Shown here in pieces: positions 44,960 to 53,129 of a DNA stretch of 64,000 bases; within the stretch, counting starts at the first letter, position 1, and each line of letters begins with the position of its first letter. A model generated the notes under the pieces. The model was not told the DNA's origin. It worked only from the letters and a program-made list of their open reading frames with translations, and did not search any database. The stretch spans positions 248,001-312,000 of the forward strand of contig NZ_VTUX01000004.1 of the NCBI RefSeq assembly GCF_008370495.1, read 5' to 3'. This DNA comes from Pseudohalioglobus sediminis. Lineage in GTDB: Bacteria; Pseudomonadota; Gammaproteobacteria; Pseudomonadales; Halieaceae. The translations under genes and the position numbers were made by a program.

Positions 44960-45577
44960 TCAGGTCAGGGCCATCCAGCAGAGCACGCCGGTGATCGCGC
45001 TGCCGGCGATAGCCCGGCCCAGGACCGGGGGCGTCAGTTTCGACAACTCGGCCAGCGGATCACGGCTGCGCCGGGTGCGCAGCAATACCGGCCATTCGAT
45101 GAGGGAGCCGAGCACGAAGCCGGCAACCCCCGCCGCGAGCAGTGCCGCCCGGCCGCTGTTGTCAGGCGAGATGTTCGCAAACAGGTACCATACGCCCAGC
45201 GCGCCGCCGACACTACCGGCGATACTCATGACATAAAAACGGCCGAGCGAGTTCTTGTCGAAATGCCAGTCAAAGACAAACAGGCCCGGCCGCGCGGCAA
45301 TGGCGTACTGCCCGGAGGTGAGTTTCGCCCCCAGGTAGTGGAACCACTCATGCACCAGGTTAACGGTGACAAACCCGGCGACGATGCCGGTCAGCATGTT
45401 CAGCAGGGACGCCAGTGACGAACCTGTCAGCTCGGTCCAGCTATCGGTGGCGGCGAACAGGCTGAAGCTCAGCAGCCACACTGCCAGGTGAATGCCCGCC
45501 TGTTTTGCCAGCAGGAAGCCTGGGCGCTGGCTGAGTTCGGCAAAAGCCGCTTCGGTACTGTTCACGGAGTCGTTCAC
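44960..45577 (-). CDS. Membrane HExxH protein (M50/DUF3267-like)
   Basis: 205-residue protein with four or five membrane helices. HEWFHYLGAKLTSG contains an HExxH metalloprotease motif at the start of a helix, as in site-2-protease-like families; a downstream Asp or Asn to complete the site is not clear. It may be a minimal intramembrane peptidase or a non-enzymatic relative. GTG start at 45577 overlaps the upstream dehydrogenase stop by 4 bp, so the two are coupled. Confidence 0.6.
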   Translation of the reverse strand: MNDSVNSTEAAFAELSQRPGFLLAKQAGIHLAVWLLSFSLFAATDSWTELTGSSLASLLNMLTGIVAGFVTVNLVHEWFHYLGAKLTSGQYAIAARPGLFVFDWHFDKNSLGRFYVMSIAGSVGGALGVWYLFANISPDNSGRAALLAAGVAGFVLGSLIEWPVLLRTRRSRDPLAELSKLTPPVLGRAIAGSAITGVLCWMALT

Positions 45578-46653
45578 GGTGTCGCTCCCAGCTGCGCGGC
45601 ACCGGTTATCGGCGGCAGGTCGAGTACGGTGACCACCCCGGGTTGTGCGTCACACACGGCGGGAATCGCATTCACCAGCCAGGCCGCCGCCGAGGCGTTG
45701 CCGCCGCCGGCCGGGCCGGTTTCCACCGGGTCGTGACCGTGCACGGTGACATTGAGTGTCGGGCTGCCGGAAACGATCACCTGGTGACAGCCGCCGCCCT
45801 CGGGCGGATAGGGCCAGTCCGGTGCGCAGTCGTCGTCAATGCGGGTTATGTGTTCGAGCGCGTACAGTGGCTCATCCCCATGGTAGCCGAGGATCTCGAA
45901 ACGGAATGCTCCCTGGGTGCCCTGCTCGAAGGTGCCCATGCCGGGAACGGTGATGGTTTTCTCCAGGGGCCTGCGCTCCACGCTGATTGTGCAGCGCTGC
46001 ACCGGTTTGCCGAGCGCACGCCCGACCAGCTTGATCATGGGCGACCACACCATGTCGATGGCGACGTCGTGCAGCATCAGCGGCAACGTGTCCATGGACT
46101 GGCCGAAGCCGATCACCTCGCGCACAACCTGGGGCTGGTCGTAGAGCGCGTAGTTGAAAATCTCCCGAGTGCGGATTTCCGATATATTCGCGCTGGCGCC
46201 GCTGAGCACGGCCGGCAGCATGTCCATGACCCAGCCGGGGTCGATGCCGGAGACAAACAGCGAAGCACCGGACCGCTCACAGGCGGCCTGTATGGGGGCC
46301 AGTGCTTCCTCTGGCGTGGATTGCGGGTCGAGATAGAGGTAGAAACCCGATGCCACCACGTTGATGCCCGCGTCCAGGCAGGCTACCAGTTCGGCAATGG
46401 CATCTTCCATGCGCGTGTCGGCGGTGGCGCTGTAGACGAGGGCGTCGGCCCCGGACGCCAGCACCGCCTGCCAGTCGGATACGGCAGTGACGCCACAGGG
46501 AGCGGTGCCGGCCAGTTCCCCGGCATCGCGCCCGACTTTGTCCGGATTGGATACGATCACCGCGTGCAGGTTCAGGTGGGCGTGGTGCAGTATGGCCCTG
46601 ATGGCGGGGCGACCCACATTGCCGGTGCCCCAGACGATGACGTTTTTTTGCAT
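45574..46653 (-). CDS. DapB-fold dehydrogenase-like protein
   Basis: 359-residue NAD(P)-binding protein. The Rossmann start is VIVWGTGNVGRPAIRAILHH, followed by SATADTRMEDAI and NVVASGFYLYLDP. The C-terminal domain is similar to 2,4-diaminopentanoate dehydrogenase/dihydrodipicolinate-reductase-like proteins. These are common in marine bacteria near SDR and P450 clusters and mostly of unknown substrate. Coupled by a 4-bp overlap to the HExxH membrane protein downstream. Confidence 0.75.
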   Translation of the reverse strand: MQKNVIVWGTGNVGRPAIRAILHHAHLNLHAVIVSNPDKVGRDAGELAGTAPCGVTAVSDWQAVLASGADALVYSATADTRMEDAIAELVACLDAGINVVASGFYLYLDPQSTPEEALAPIQAACERSGASLFVSGIDPGWVMDMLPAVLSGASANISEIRTREIFNYALYDQPQVVREVIGFGQSMDTLPLMLHDVAIDMVWSPMIKLVGRALGKPVQRCTISVERRPLEKTITVPGMGTFEQGTQGAFRFEILGYHGDEPLYALEHITRIDDDCAPDWPYPPEGGGCHQVIVSGSPTLNVTVHGHDPVETGPAGGGNASAAAWLVNAIPAVCDAQPGVVTVLDLPPITGAAQLGATP

Positions 46654-46963
46654 AACCGTTTCTCACTCGATGGCCGGAGGGCCGGCCTGGCTTTTATTGT
46701 GGTTCGAGTAGCGCAATGTCCCAGCCGCTATGCTCTCCCCTTGCCGTTGACGCCAGCATATAGGAAGCGAACCGATGACAGAAGAGTGGGGTGCGCCGCA
46801 GCTGGCCGCTGACATAACCTGTGCACTTCAGCACCACCAGCGTCGTTGGTAGCAGGCGATGGGAGCACACACCACGGCGCACCGCCGGCTCCACCGCACC
46901 CTTACGGGCGCGGAAGAGACTTTTTCCAGCTGGAGTTGCAAGGCAGCCACAGCTGCTCCGCCT
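46654..46963. other. Intergenic gap
   Basis: I see no supported gene. A minus-strand frame at 46694-46894 lacks a ribosome-binding site and family likeness. No repeat or clear terminator noted. Confidence 0.4.
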
Positions 46964-47203
46964 TTACAGCACCAGTTGCCCATCCGGGGTACTGTCTGCC
47001 GGTTCTGCGGGCGGTTCCAGTGATTCCAACTCAAAGCAGTGGAAATGTCGGTGTGCATCGCTGGCCGGGTCATAGATCACGGCGACACGGGTGTCGGTAC
47101 AGGCCATCACAAATCTGTCCTGGGTACTGTCCTTGCCGCCGAGATAACCGATGGCCGTGCCCGTAAGCAGGGCCAGCGACGTCATCAATACGTAGAGCTT
47201 CAT
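46964..47203 (-). CDS. Small membrane-anchored protein, unknown
   Basis: 79 residues from ATG 47203 (GGAG eight bases upstream; the frame opens at 47257). N-terminal helix [21 protein letters not shown] anchors a periplasmic part with two Cys (MACTD, HCFEL). Acidic tail. No family recognised. Confidence 0.6.
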   Translation of the reverse strand: MKLYVLMTSLALLTGTAIGYLGGKDSTQDRFVMACTDTRVAVIYDPASDAHRHFHCFELESLEPPAEPADSTPDGQLVL

Positions 47204-47305
47204 AGTGTGCTCCAGGGTGTTTGCAGTAATTACGCAGGCCGCCACGCATCCGTTCACTGTTCCTCTATAATCGGTGCTCTCAAGGCGATATCAGAGGAAG
47301 CGAAC

Positions 47306-47593
47306 ATGGCAGTAGACAGACTTTCCGACGACGACATCAAGGCACGCCTGCCGGGGCTGCCGGAATGGTCATTGCGCGACGGGGTCCTGTATCGCGCCTT
47401 CCGTTTCAGTGACTTCAGCGAGGCCTTCGGCTTTATGGCGCGAGTGGCGCTGGAGGCCGAGCGACTGGATCACCATCCGGAGTGGCAGAATGTGTACAAC
47501 CAGGTGCAGATCAGCCTGACCACTCACGATGCCGGTGGCATCAGCGACCGTGACTTCGAGCTGGCGCAGCGCATCGATGCCCTGCTGCCCTGA
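47306..47593 (+). CDS. phhB: Pterin-4a-carbinolamine dehydratase
   Basis: 95-residue enzyme that dehydrates 4a-hydroxytetrahydrobiopterin during pterin recycling. Active-site signature is [16 protein letters not shown] (E-x3-HHP and the aromatic), then [20 protein letters not shown] precedes ATG 47306. The next gene starts inside its 3' end. Confidence 0.92.
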   Translation: MAVDRLSDDDIKARLPGLPEWSLRDGVLYRAFRFSDFSEAFGFMARVALEAERLDHHPEWQNVYNQVQISLTTHDAGGISDRDFELAQRIDALLP

Positions 47594-48182
47594 GCCGTCC
47601 GCGCAGCTGGCGCTGCCGGGCGCCGACCTGACCCTGTTGCGCAGCCCCGACCTGGGGCTGCCGGCGCGGGAATTGCTGTCGCGGCTGCTGGCGGAGACGC
47701 CCTGGCGCCAGGAGACGATTACCCTGTTCGGCAAGACCCACTTGCAGCCGCGCCTGCTGGCCTGGTACGGCGATCCCGACGCGGTATACCGCTACTCGGG
47801 CAAGACGCACCAGCCACTGCCCTGGACCGAAACCCTCACCGCACTGCGCCAGCGTATGGAGGCGCTAGCCGGGGCCCGCTTCAACAGCGTGTTGTTGAAC
47901 TACTACCGAGACCAGCGTGACTCCATGGGGCTGCACGCGGATGACGAGCCCGAGCTCGGTCCACAGCCGGTGATAGCCTCAATCAGCCTGGGTGAGGAGC
48001 GCAAACTGTATTTTCGCCACAAGCGCCAGCGCGAGATGCAGGGCCTTGATGTTCCGCTACCCGATGGCAGCGTGTTGCTGATGCGCGGTGATACGCAGGC
48101 TAACTGGAAGCACGGTGTGCGCAAACTCTGGCGCCACTGCGAGCCGAGGGTCAACCTGACGTTTCGCCGAGTCCATACCTGA
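47577..48182 (+). CDS. AlkB-like Fe(II)/2-oxoglutarate dioxygenase (alkylation repair)
   Basis: 201-residue AlkB family protein. Iron ligands lie in [11 protein letters not shown] (HxD) and NWKHGVRK (distal His), and the 2-oxoglutarate-binding Arg in [19 protein letters not shown] is a family hallmark. It reverses alkyl damage on nucleic acids. ATG 47577 overlaps the phhB stop by 17 bp, giving translational coupling. Closer to ALKBH2/3-like short forms than to E. coli AlkB. Confidence 0.88.
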   Translation: MPCCPEPSAQLALPGADLTLLRSPDLGLPARELLSRLLAETPWRQETITLFGKTHLQPRLLAWYGDPDAVYRYSGKTHQPLPWTETLTALRQRMEALAGARFNSVLLNYYRDQRDSMGLHADDEPELGPQPVIASISLGEERKLYFRHKRQREMQGLDVPLPDGSVLLMRGDTQANWKHGVRKLWRHCEPRVNLTFRRVHT

Positions 48183-48202
48183 TCGCAGGCCGGGGCTGGC
48201 TG

Positions 48203-49027
48203 TCAGTCCCCGGGTTGGCATTCAGGGCAGTAGTAGAGCCCGCGGCTGTTGAGTTCGGTACGCACAATGGTTTGCCCGCAGTGATAGCAGGGCAGGTCGC
48301 CGCGGCCATAGGCGTAGAAGCGGCGCTGCTCGCGTGGCAGGTTGTGCCGCGACAGGCTGGCCGCCAGGCGCGGTGCCAGGGTAATACCGCCGGTAGCATA
48401 ACTGCGACGGCTGATTTCCAGCGTGCTGCGCGCCAGCCTGCCGCGTTCGCCGCGTGTCAGCTCTGCCGGCCGGCGGCGCGGGTGCAGCCCGGCCCGGTGC
48501 AGGATTTCGGAACGCAGGTAGTTGCCATTGCCACCGAGGAACGACTGGTCCAGGTACAGCGTGGCGAGCTCGCGCTTGCAGAAAGGGGCCTGGCGCAGGC
48601 GGCGCTCGATGTCACGCCAGGTGAGGTCGGGGTTCATGATATCCGGGCCCAGCTTTGCAAGGAATGGATGTTGTGGCAGCTCTTCTGTTGGCATCACGCT
48701 GATATCGGAGGCACTGTACAGGATGGCACTGTGCGCAGGTGTTTGCAGCAGCAGGCGCAGTGAGCGATTGCTTTTCGGCAGCTTGTGTCCTTTCACCACC
48801 CGCCAGACGCCGTAAAGCTGGTTGTGCGAATAAATGCTGTAGCCGTTGTCGAAGTGGGTCAACATGGCCTTGCCACGGGTTTCGACCTCGGTAACGTGAC
48901 TGCCGCGCAGTACCCTGGCGTAGCGTTTCAGCCGGGGCAGGCCAAAGCGTACGCTACTGATTTCCTGGTTCACCAGCACCGCTGCGATGTTATCGGCGGC
49001 GCGTCGTATTTCCGGTCCTTCCGGCAT
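48203..49027 (-). CDS. nei: Endonuclease VIII (DNA glycosylase)
   Basis: 274-residue Nei that removes oxidised pyrimidines and cuts the abasic site. N-terminus PEGPEIRRAAD carries the catalytic Pro and Glu. Lys is in ETRGKAMLTHF. SHNQLYGVWRVV and LDQSFLGGNGNYLRSEIL are close to E. coli Nei. The zinc finger is CYHCG ... CPEC. Convergent with alkB, so two repair genes lie side by side. Confidence 0.93.
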   Translation of the reverse strand: MPEGPEIRRAADNIAAVLVNQEISSVRFGLPRLKRYARVLRGSHVTEVETRGKAMLTHFDNGYSIYSHNQLYGVWRVVKGHKLPKSNRSLRLLLQTPAHSAILYSASDISVMPTEELPQHPFLAKLGPDIMNPDLTWRDIERRLRQAPFCKRELATLYLDQSFLGGNGNYLRSEILHRAGLHPRRRPAELTRGERGRLARSTLEISRRSYATGGITLAPRLAASLSRHNLPREQRRFYAYGRGDLPCYHCGQTIVRTELNSRGLYYCPECQPGD

Positions 49028-49169
49028 GCTGGGCTATCTCCTTGCGGTGGAGCCAGTGTTTACGCAGCCGTGCTGCAATCCGTTCACGGTTGGCAATATT
49101 TGCAGTCGGCATCGATACGGGCTGCGTATACACTACACTGCTTACTACCGACTCAGGGAGCCCGGACCA

Positions 49170-50057
49170 TTGCGTATCGAGGACTGGCAAGCGCGTGGCA
49201 AAACAGCACAGTTGTGTGGTCACGATATTTTCTATATCGACGAGCCCGCTCGCGGTGAGCCCTGGGGTACCGTACTGCTGATTCACGGCTTCCCCTCGGC
49301 CAGCTGGGACTGGTGGAAAATCTGGCCCAATCTCAACCGCCACCATCGCGTGGTGGCGATGGACATGCTCGGTTTCGGTTTCAGCGCCAAGCCCAGTCCT
49401 CACGACTATCGCATCATGGAACAGGCGGATATCTGCGAAGCGCTGGTAGCTGAACTCGGCCTGACCGGGTTCCACGTGCTGGCCCATGACTATGGAGACA
49501 CGGTGGCCCAGGAAATGCTGGCGCGCCAGAACGCGGGCCAGGGCGCGGGGCAGTGGCAGTCATGCCTGTTCCTGAACGGCGGCCTGTTCCCCGAAACCCA
49601 TCATGCCCTGCTGGTACAGCGTTTGTTGCTGGGACGCTTCGGTTTCCTGGTGCGGCACGCTTTCAGCCGGGCCAGTATGCGCAAGTCCTTCGATCGCGTA
49701 TTCGGCCCCAACACCAAGGCCAGTGACGAGGAAATCGAGGTGCTGTGGCAGCTGTTCACCCGCGACAATGGCCAGCGCAACCTGCATCGCCTGATTCATT
49801 ATATGAGCGACCGTCGCCAGCACCGCCAGCGCTGGCTCGACGCCCTGCGCGAGGCGAAATGTCCGCTCGGACTGATCAATGGCAGCGTCGACCCGGTATC
49901 CGGCGACCACATGGTGCAACGCTTTATCGAACTGGTAGGCGACCAGCACTTTATCCGCCGTTTACCGGATATCGGGCATTATCCCCAGTTGGAGGCCGCT
50001 GACGATGTGTCGTCGGCCTACCGTGAGTTCCTGGTGCTGGTTGGGGAGCCGGGGTAG
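49170..50057 (+). CDS. MEST-like alpha/beta hydrolase
   Basis: 295-residue alpha/beta hydrolase. LIHGFPSASWDW forms the oxyanion region, AHDYGDTVAQEML puts an Asp in the nucleophile elbow as in MEST and haloalkane dehalogenase/epoxide hydrolase relatives, and DIGHYPQLE holds the catalytic His. The frame is open to 48987, but a TTG at 49170 with GGGAG nine bases before fits best and avoids overlapping nei. Substrate unknown. Confidence 0.8.
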   Translation: MRIEDWQARGKTAQLCGHDIFYIDEPARGEPWGTVLLIHGFPSASWDWWKIWPNLNRHHRVVAMDMLGFGFSAKPSPHDYRIMEQADICEALVAELGLTGFHVLAHDYGDTVAQEMLARQNAGQGAGQWQSCLFLNGGLFPETHHALLVQRLLLGRFGFLVRHAFSRASMRKSFDRVFGPNTKASDEEIEVLWQLFTRDNGQRNLHRLIHYMSDRRQHRQRWLDALREAKCPLGLINGSVDPVSGDHMVQRFIELVGDQHFIRRLPDIGHYPQLEAADDVSSAYREFLVLVGEPG

Positions 50058-50348
50058 GGCATTGGCCGGATCTCCGGGCCTCCAATTTCGCCGCGCTGGC
50101 TCCTTAAAACGCCGTTCAGGTGTCAGCAGTAATTCCGTAAAGCATTGATAATAAAGTAAAAATATCGACATGGTGCCGGCGAGGTTGTCGCGTTATGACG
50201 GGCCGGTTGTAGGCCGCTGCGTGACCCCGGTTGCCGGTTTGCTGCCTTTCACCAAGTTAACAAATGCTTAAAATCCCCAGTTTTTGCTGTACCCCGGTAG
50301 GTGCTTTCCCCTAACTTTCAGGCAATCGGCATTACGAGGGAACGCAAC

Positions 50349-52037
50349 ATGCTTGAATCTGTGAGCGCTGCCAGCTCCGGCGAACAGCCAGCCAGCGGAC
50401 AGGAAACCCGTGTGGGTTTGCTGGTAGAGGTAACTGGTGAGTACTTTACTGCGCGGCTGGACCCGCGCCAGGACGCGGCGGCCGCGGAAGGTGCGTCGGA
50501 TGCCAATCACATGCCCGCAGGGCAGGTAGGCTCTTACCTGAAGATTCGCAACGGCGACGGCTTTGTGCTGGTGATGGTTGAGCGCAGCTATCATGCTGCA
50601 GACAAACAGGGCCGGGCGGTGAACATGGTTCACCTGACACCCTTGGGTGAACTCAACAGTAACGGCGACTTCCAGCGCGGGGTCTCCTCCTACCCGATAT
50701 CCGGGGCGCATATATACCGGGTCAGCCGTGACAGCCTGGCGACGATTTTTTCCCGTTATGGCGACACGGATTTCCGGGTCGGGCGCCTGGCCTCGTTCGA
50801 CTCGATCGGGGTGCACCTCGACGCCTCGTCATTTTTCGGGCGCCATGCCGCCATTCTCGGCCAGTCCGGCGCCGGTAAGTCCTGGACTGTCACCAGCCTG
50901 ATCCAGTCCACGCTGCAGGCCATGCCTGAAGCCCACATCATCCTGCTGGATATGCACGGGGAGTACAGCGACAAGGAAGTAGACGGTATTGTCTCGCGCT
51001 CGCCGTTTCATGCCGCAGGCAAGGTGCGCAGTTTCAAAGCCGAAGAGTTGGAGTTTCCCTATTGGCTGCTGTCCTTTTCCGAACTGTGCGACCTGCTGAT
51101 CAACGCCGAGGACGAGAATGCCTCTATACAGGTTTCGGCCATGCGCACCGCCCTGATCAAGCTGCGCACGGAAGTAAACCAACACCTGAATCTGGGCCAC
51201 ATCACCGTGGACTCCCCGCTCTACTATTCGCTGCACGACCTGAACCTCGCCCTGAAAGAAGCCAACCGTGCCACCACCGATTTCGGCAAGGAAAAGCTCG
51301 CCACCTTTGGCAAGTTCAACCAGGTGCTGGTGCGCCTGGGCAGCCTGCTCAACGACAACCGCTACGACTTCCTGATGAAGCCCAAGCGGCGCACGTCCTC
51401 GGAGTCGCTCACCGGCCTGATGCAGGACCTGGTGGGGCTGGGTACGCCCAAGGCCAGTGTGACGGTTATCGACCTCAGCGCCGTGCCCTATGACGTGGTG
51501 CCGCTGGTGGCGGCGCAGATCGGCCGCCTCACCTACGAATTCAATTTCTGGAACCCGCGCTGCCGTGATTTCCCGCTGTTCCTGATCTGCGAAGAGGCCC
51601 ACGAGTATATCCCGCGTGAAGATATTCCCCGCTTCCGCGAGGCGCGCCGGACCATGGAGCGTATCTCCAAGAACGGGCGCAAATATGGCGTTGGCCTGTG
51701 TGTGGTGAGCCAGCGGCCCCACGACGTGTCTGAAACCGTGCTGGCGCAGTGCAGTTCCTATATCTGTCTGCGTATCTCCAACCCTGATGACCAGGAATAC
51801 GTGCGTTCGATGGTGCCCGACGCGGCCCGCGGTACGTTCTCAGCGCTGACCTCCCTGTCCAAGGGTGAGGCCGTGGCGCTTGGCGAGGCGGTACCCATGC
51901 CCGTACGTTTCCGGGTGGACCTGCCCGATCCGCCGCCCAACTCCACCGATATCGACTACTCCGGCAAGTGGCGCACCGAAGGCGATGGCGTCGATGTCGA
52001 AAAGCTGGTGCACAACTGGCATACGCAGGAACGCTAA
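50349..52037 (+). CDS. HerA/DUF87-type ATPase
   Basis: 562-residue AAA-type ATPase. An N-terminal HAS-barrel-like domain precedes Walker A GQSGAGKS near residue 174. Walker B is LFLICEEAHEYIP, with RFREARRTMERISKNGRKYG and a sensor-like SQRPHDVSE. HerA proteins are hexameric DNA translocases, paired with NurA in archaea and with SIR2 or nuclease partners in some bacterial defence systems. No partner gene is adjacent here. ATG 50349 follows GAGGGAA. Confidence 0.85.
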   Translation: MLESVSAASSGEQPASGQETRVGLLVEVTGEYFTARLDPRQDAAAAEGASDANHMPAGQVGSYLKIRNGDGFVLVMVERSYHAADKQGRAVNMVHLTPLGELNSNGDFQRGVSSYPISGAHIYRVSRDSLATIFSRYGDTDFRVGRLASFDSIGVHLDASSFFGRHAAILGQSGAGKSWTVTSLIQSTLQAMPEAHIILLDMHGEYSDKEVDGIVSRSPFHAAGKVRSFKAEELEFPYWLLSFSELCDLLINAEDENASIQVSAMRTALIKLRTEVNQHLNLGHITVDSPLYYSLHDLNLALKEANRATTDFGKEKLATFGKFNQVLVRLGSLLNDNRYDFLMKPKRRTSSESLTGLMQDLVGLGTPKASVTVIDLSAVPYDVVPLVAAQIGRLTYEFNFWNPRCRDFPLFLICEEAHEYIPREDIPRFREARRTMERISKNGRKYGVGLCVVSQRPHDVSETVLAQCSSYICLRISNPDDQEYVRSMVPDAARGTFSALTSLSKGEAVALGEAVPMPVRFRVDLPDPPPNSTDIDYSGKWRTEGDGVDVEKLVHNWHTQER

Positions 52038-52268
52038 CCGGCGTTGCCCGGTTATTCAATCCCGCGCAGTCGCCCCGGCGTCTGCGCGGGGATGGCAAGC
52101 GCATAGCGCGCCACAGCATCGGCTTCCCGATTCCCCCCAATCCCCTCGCGCGCGCGAATTCCATACCCCTCCAGCAGGCATGACAGAGATCAAGCGAAGC
52201 TGTGTTTAGGCTTCCTCGGCTTTTGCAGCTTGCACTATGATGATAACTCGCTGTGTGAGGAATATAAG

Positions 52269-52538
52269 ATGGTGAAGGTCAAGCGCCTGGTCCTGGATGT
52301 GTTGAAACCGCATCAACCGGGGGCCCTGGAATTCTGTCGACAGATAGCCGCTTCGGGCGAGGGCTACCGGGTCTGCCTGAAGGTGGATGAGGTGGACGAA
52401 AACACGCAAACCCTGCAGCTGGAGATCTGCGGCGAAGACCTTGCGCTGGAATCCATCGAGCGAGTGATCGCGGACATGGGCGCCTCGCTGCACAGCATCG
52501 ACCTGGTGGAAGCACACAACCCGGCGGATGCCGACTAA
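52269..52538 (+). CDS. DUF211 family protein
   Basis: 89-residue cytosolic protein: VKVKRLVLDVLKPHQP, then TQTLQLEICGEDLALESIERVIADMGASLHSIDLVEA. It follows the DUF211 pattern, best known from archaea (MTH889-type ferredoxin-like fold), where a role in metal or calcium binding has been proposed. GAGGAATATAAG precedes ATG 52269. It overlaps no gene and leads a five-gene rightward run ending in slipin. Confidence 0.78.
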   Translation: MVKVKRLVLDVLKPHQPGALEFCRQIAASGEGYRVCLKVDEVDENTQTLQLEICGEDLALESIERVIADMGASLHSIDLVEAHNPADAD

Positions 52539-52543
52539 AACAG

Positions 52544-53125
52544 ATGAGTCTCTCCCGGCGCACTTCCCAGCTACTGCGCATCTCTGATTCCGGCGCCATC
52601 ATGCGCCGCTACCTGATCGTCAATGGATTTGATGGTGCCCTGACCATGCTCGGGCTGATCATGGGTTTCCTGTTGAGCGAGCCTGCCGAACTGGCAGTGA
52701 TCAGCAATGCCTGCCTGGCAGCGGCCATTGCGCTGGGTATGAGTGGTATCAGCAGCGCTTACGTCAGCGAGGAAGCCGAGCGCAAGCGCGAGCTGGACAA
52801 GCTGGAGGGCGCCATGATTACCCCCCTCGACCAGTCTGCGCACGGGCGTGCGGCGCGCTGGGTGCCGATCCTGGTGGCAGCGGTAAATGGCGGCTCGCCC
52901 CTGCTTATCTCGCTGGTGATCATCACCCCGTTGTGGCTCGCCCAGGCGGGCGTCGTGCTGCCGCTGCCCCCGCTGTTACTGGCGGTGGCTATAGCGGCGG
53001 TTTTGATCTTTGTGCTCGGCGTGCTGCTTGGCCGCATCGCCGAGGTGTCATGGGTGCGCAGTGGCCTGCGCACACTGTTGGTGGCCGGAATCACCGTGGC
53101 ACTCATCTACATGGTCTCCGGGTAG
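52544..53125 (+). CDS. CCC1/VIT1-like membrane protein
   Basis: 193-residue protein with about five membrane helices. The start YLIVNGFDGALTMLGLIMGF and ISSAYVSEEAERKRELDKLE fits the CCC1/VIT1 family of iron/manganese transporters, shorter than yeast members. It begins 6 bp after the DUF211 stop and ends 5 bp before the P-type ATPase. Probably a divalent cation carrier, perhaps moderated by the DUF211 protein. Confidence 0.72.
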   Translation: MSLSRRTSQLLRISDSGAIMRRYLIVNGFDGALTMLGLIMGFLLSEPAELAVISNACLAAAIALGMSGISSAYVSEEAERKRELDKLEGAMITPLDQSAHGRAARWVPILVAAVNGGSPLLISLVIITPLWLAQAGVVLPLPPLLLAVAIAAVLIFVLGVLLGRIAEVSWVRSGLRTLLVAGITVALIYMVSG

Positions 53126-53129
53126 GTGC

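Noticed and set aside
50349-52037. HerA gene as part of a defence system
   Set aside because: No nuclease, SIR2 or other defence gene lies on either side in the window.
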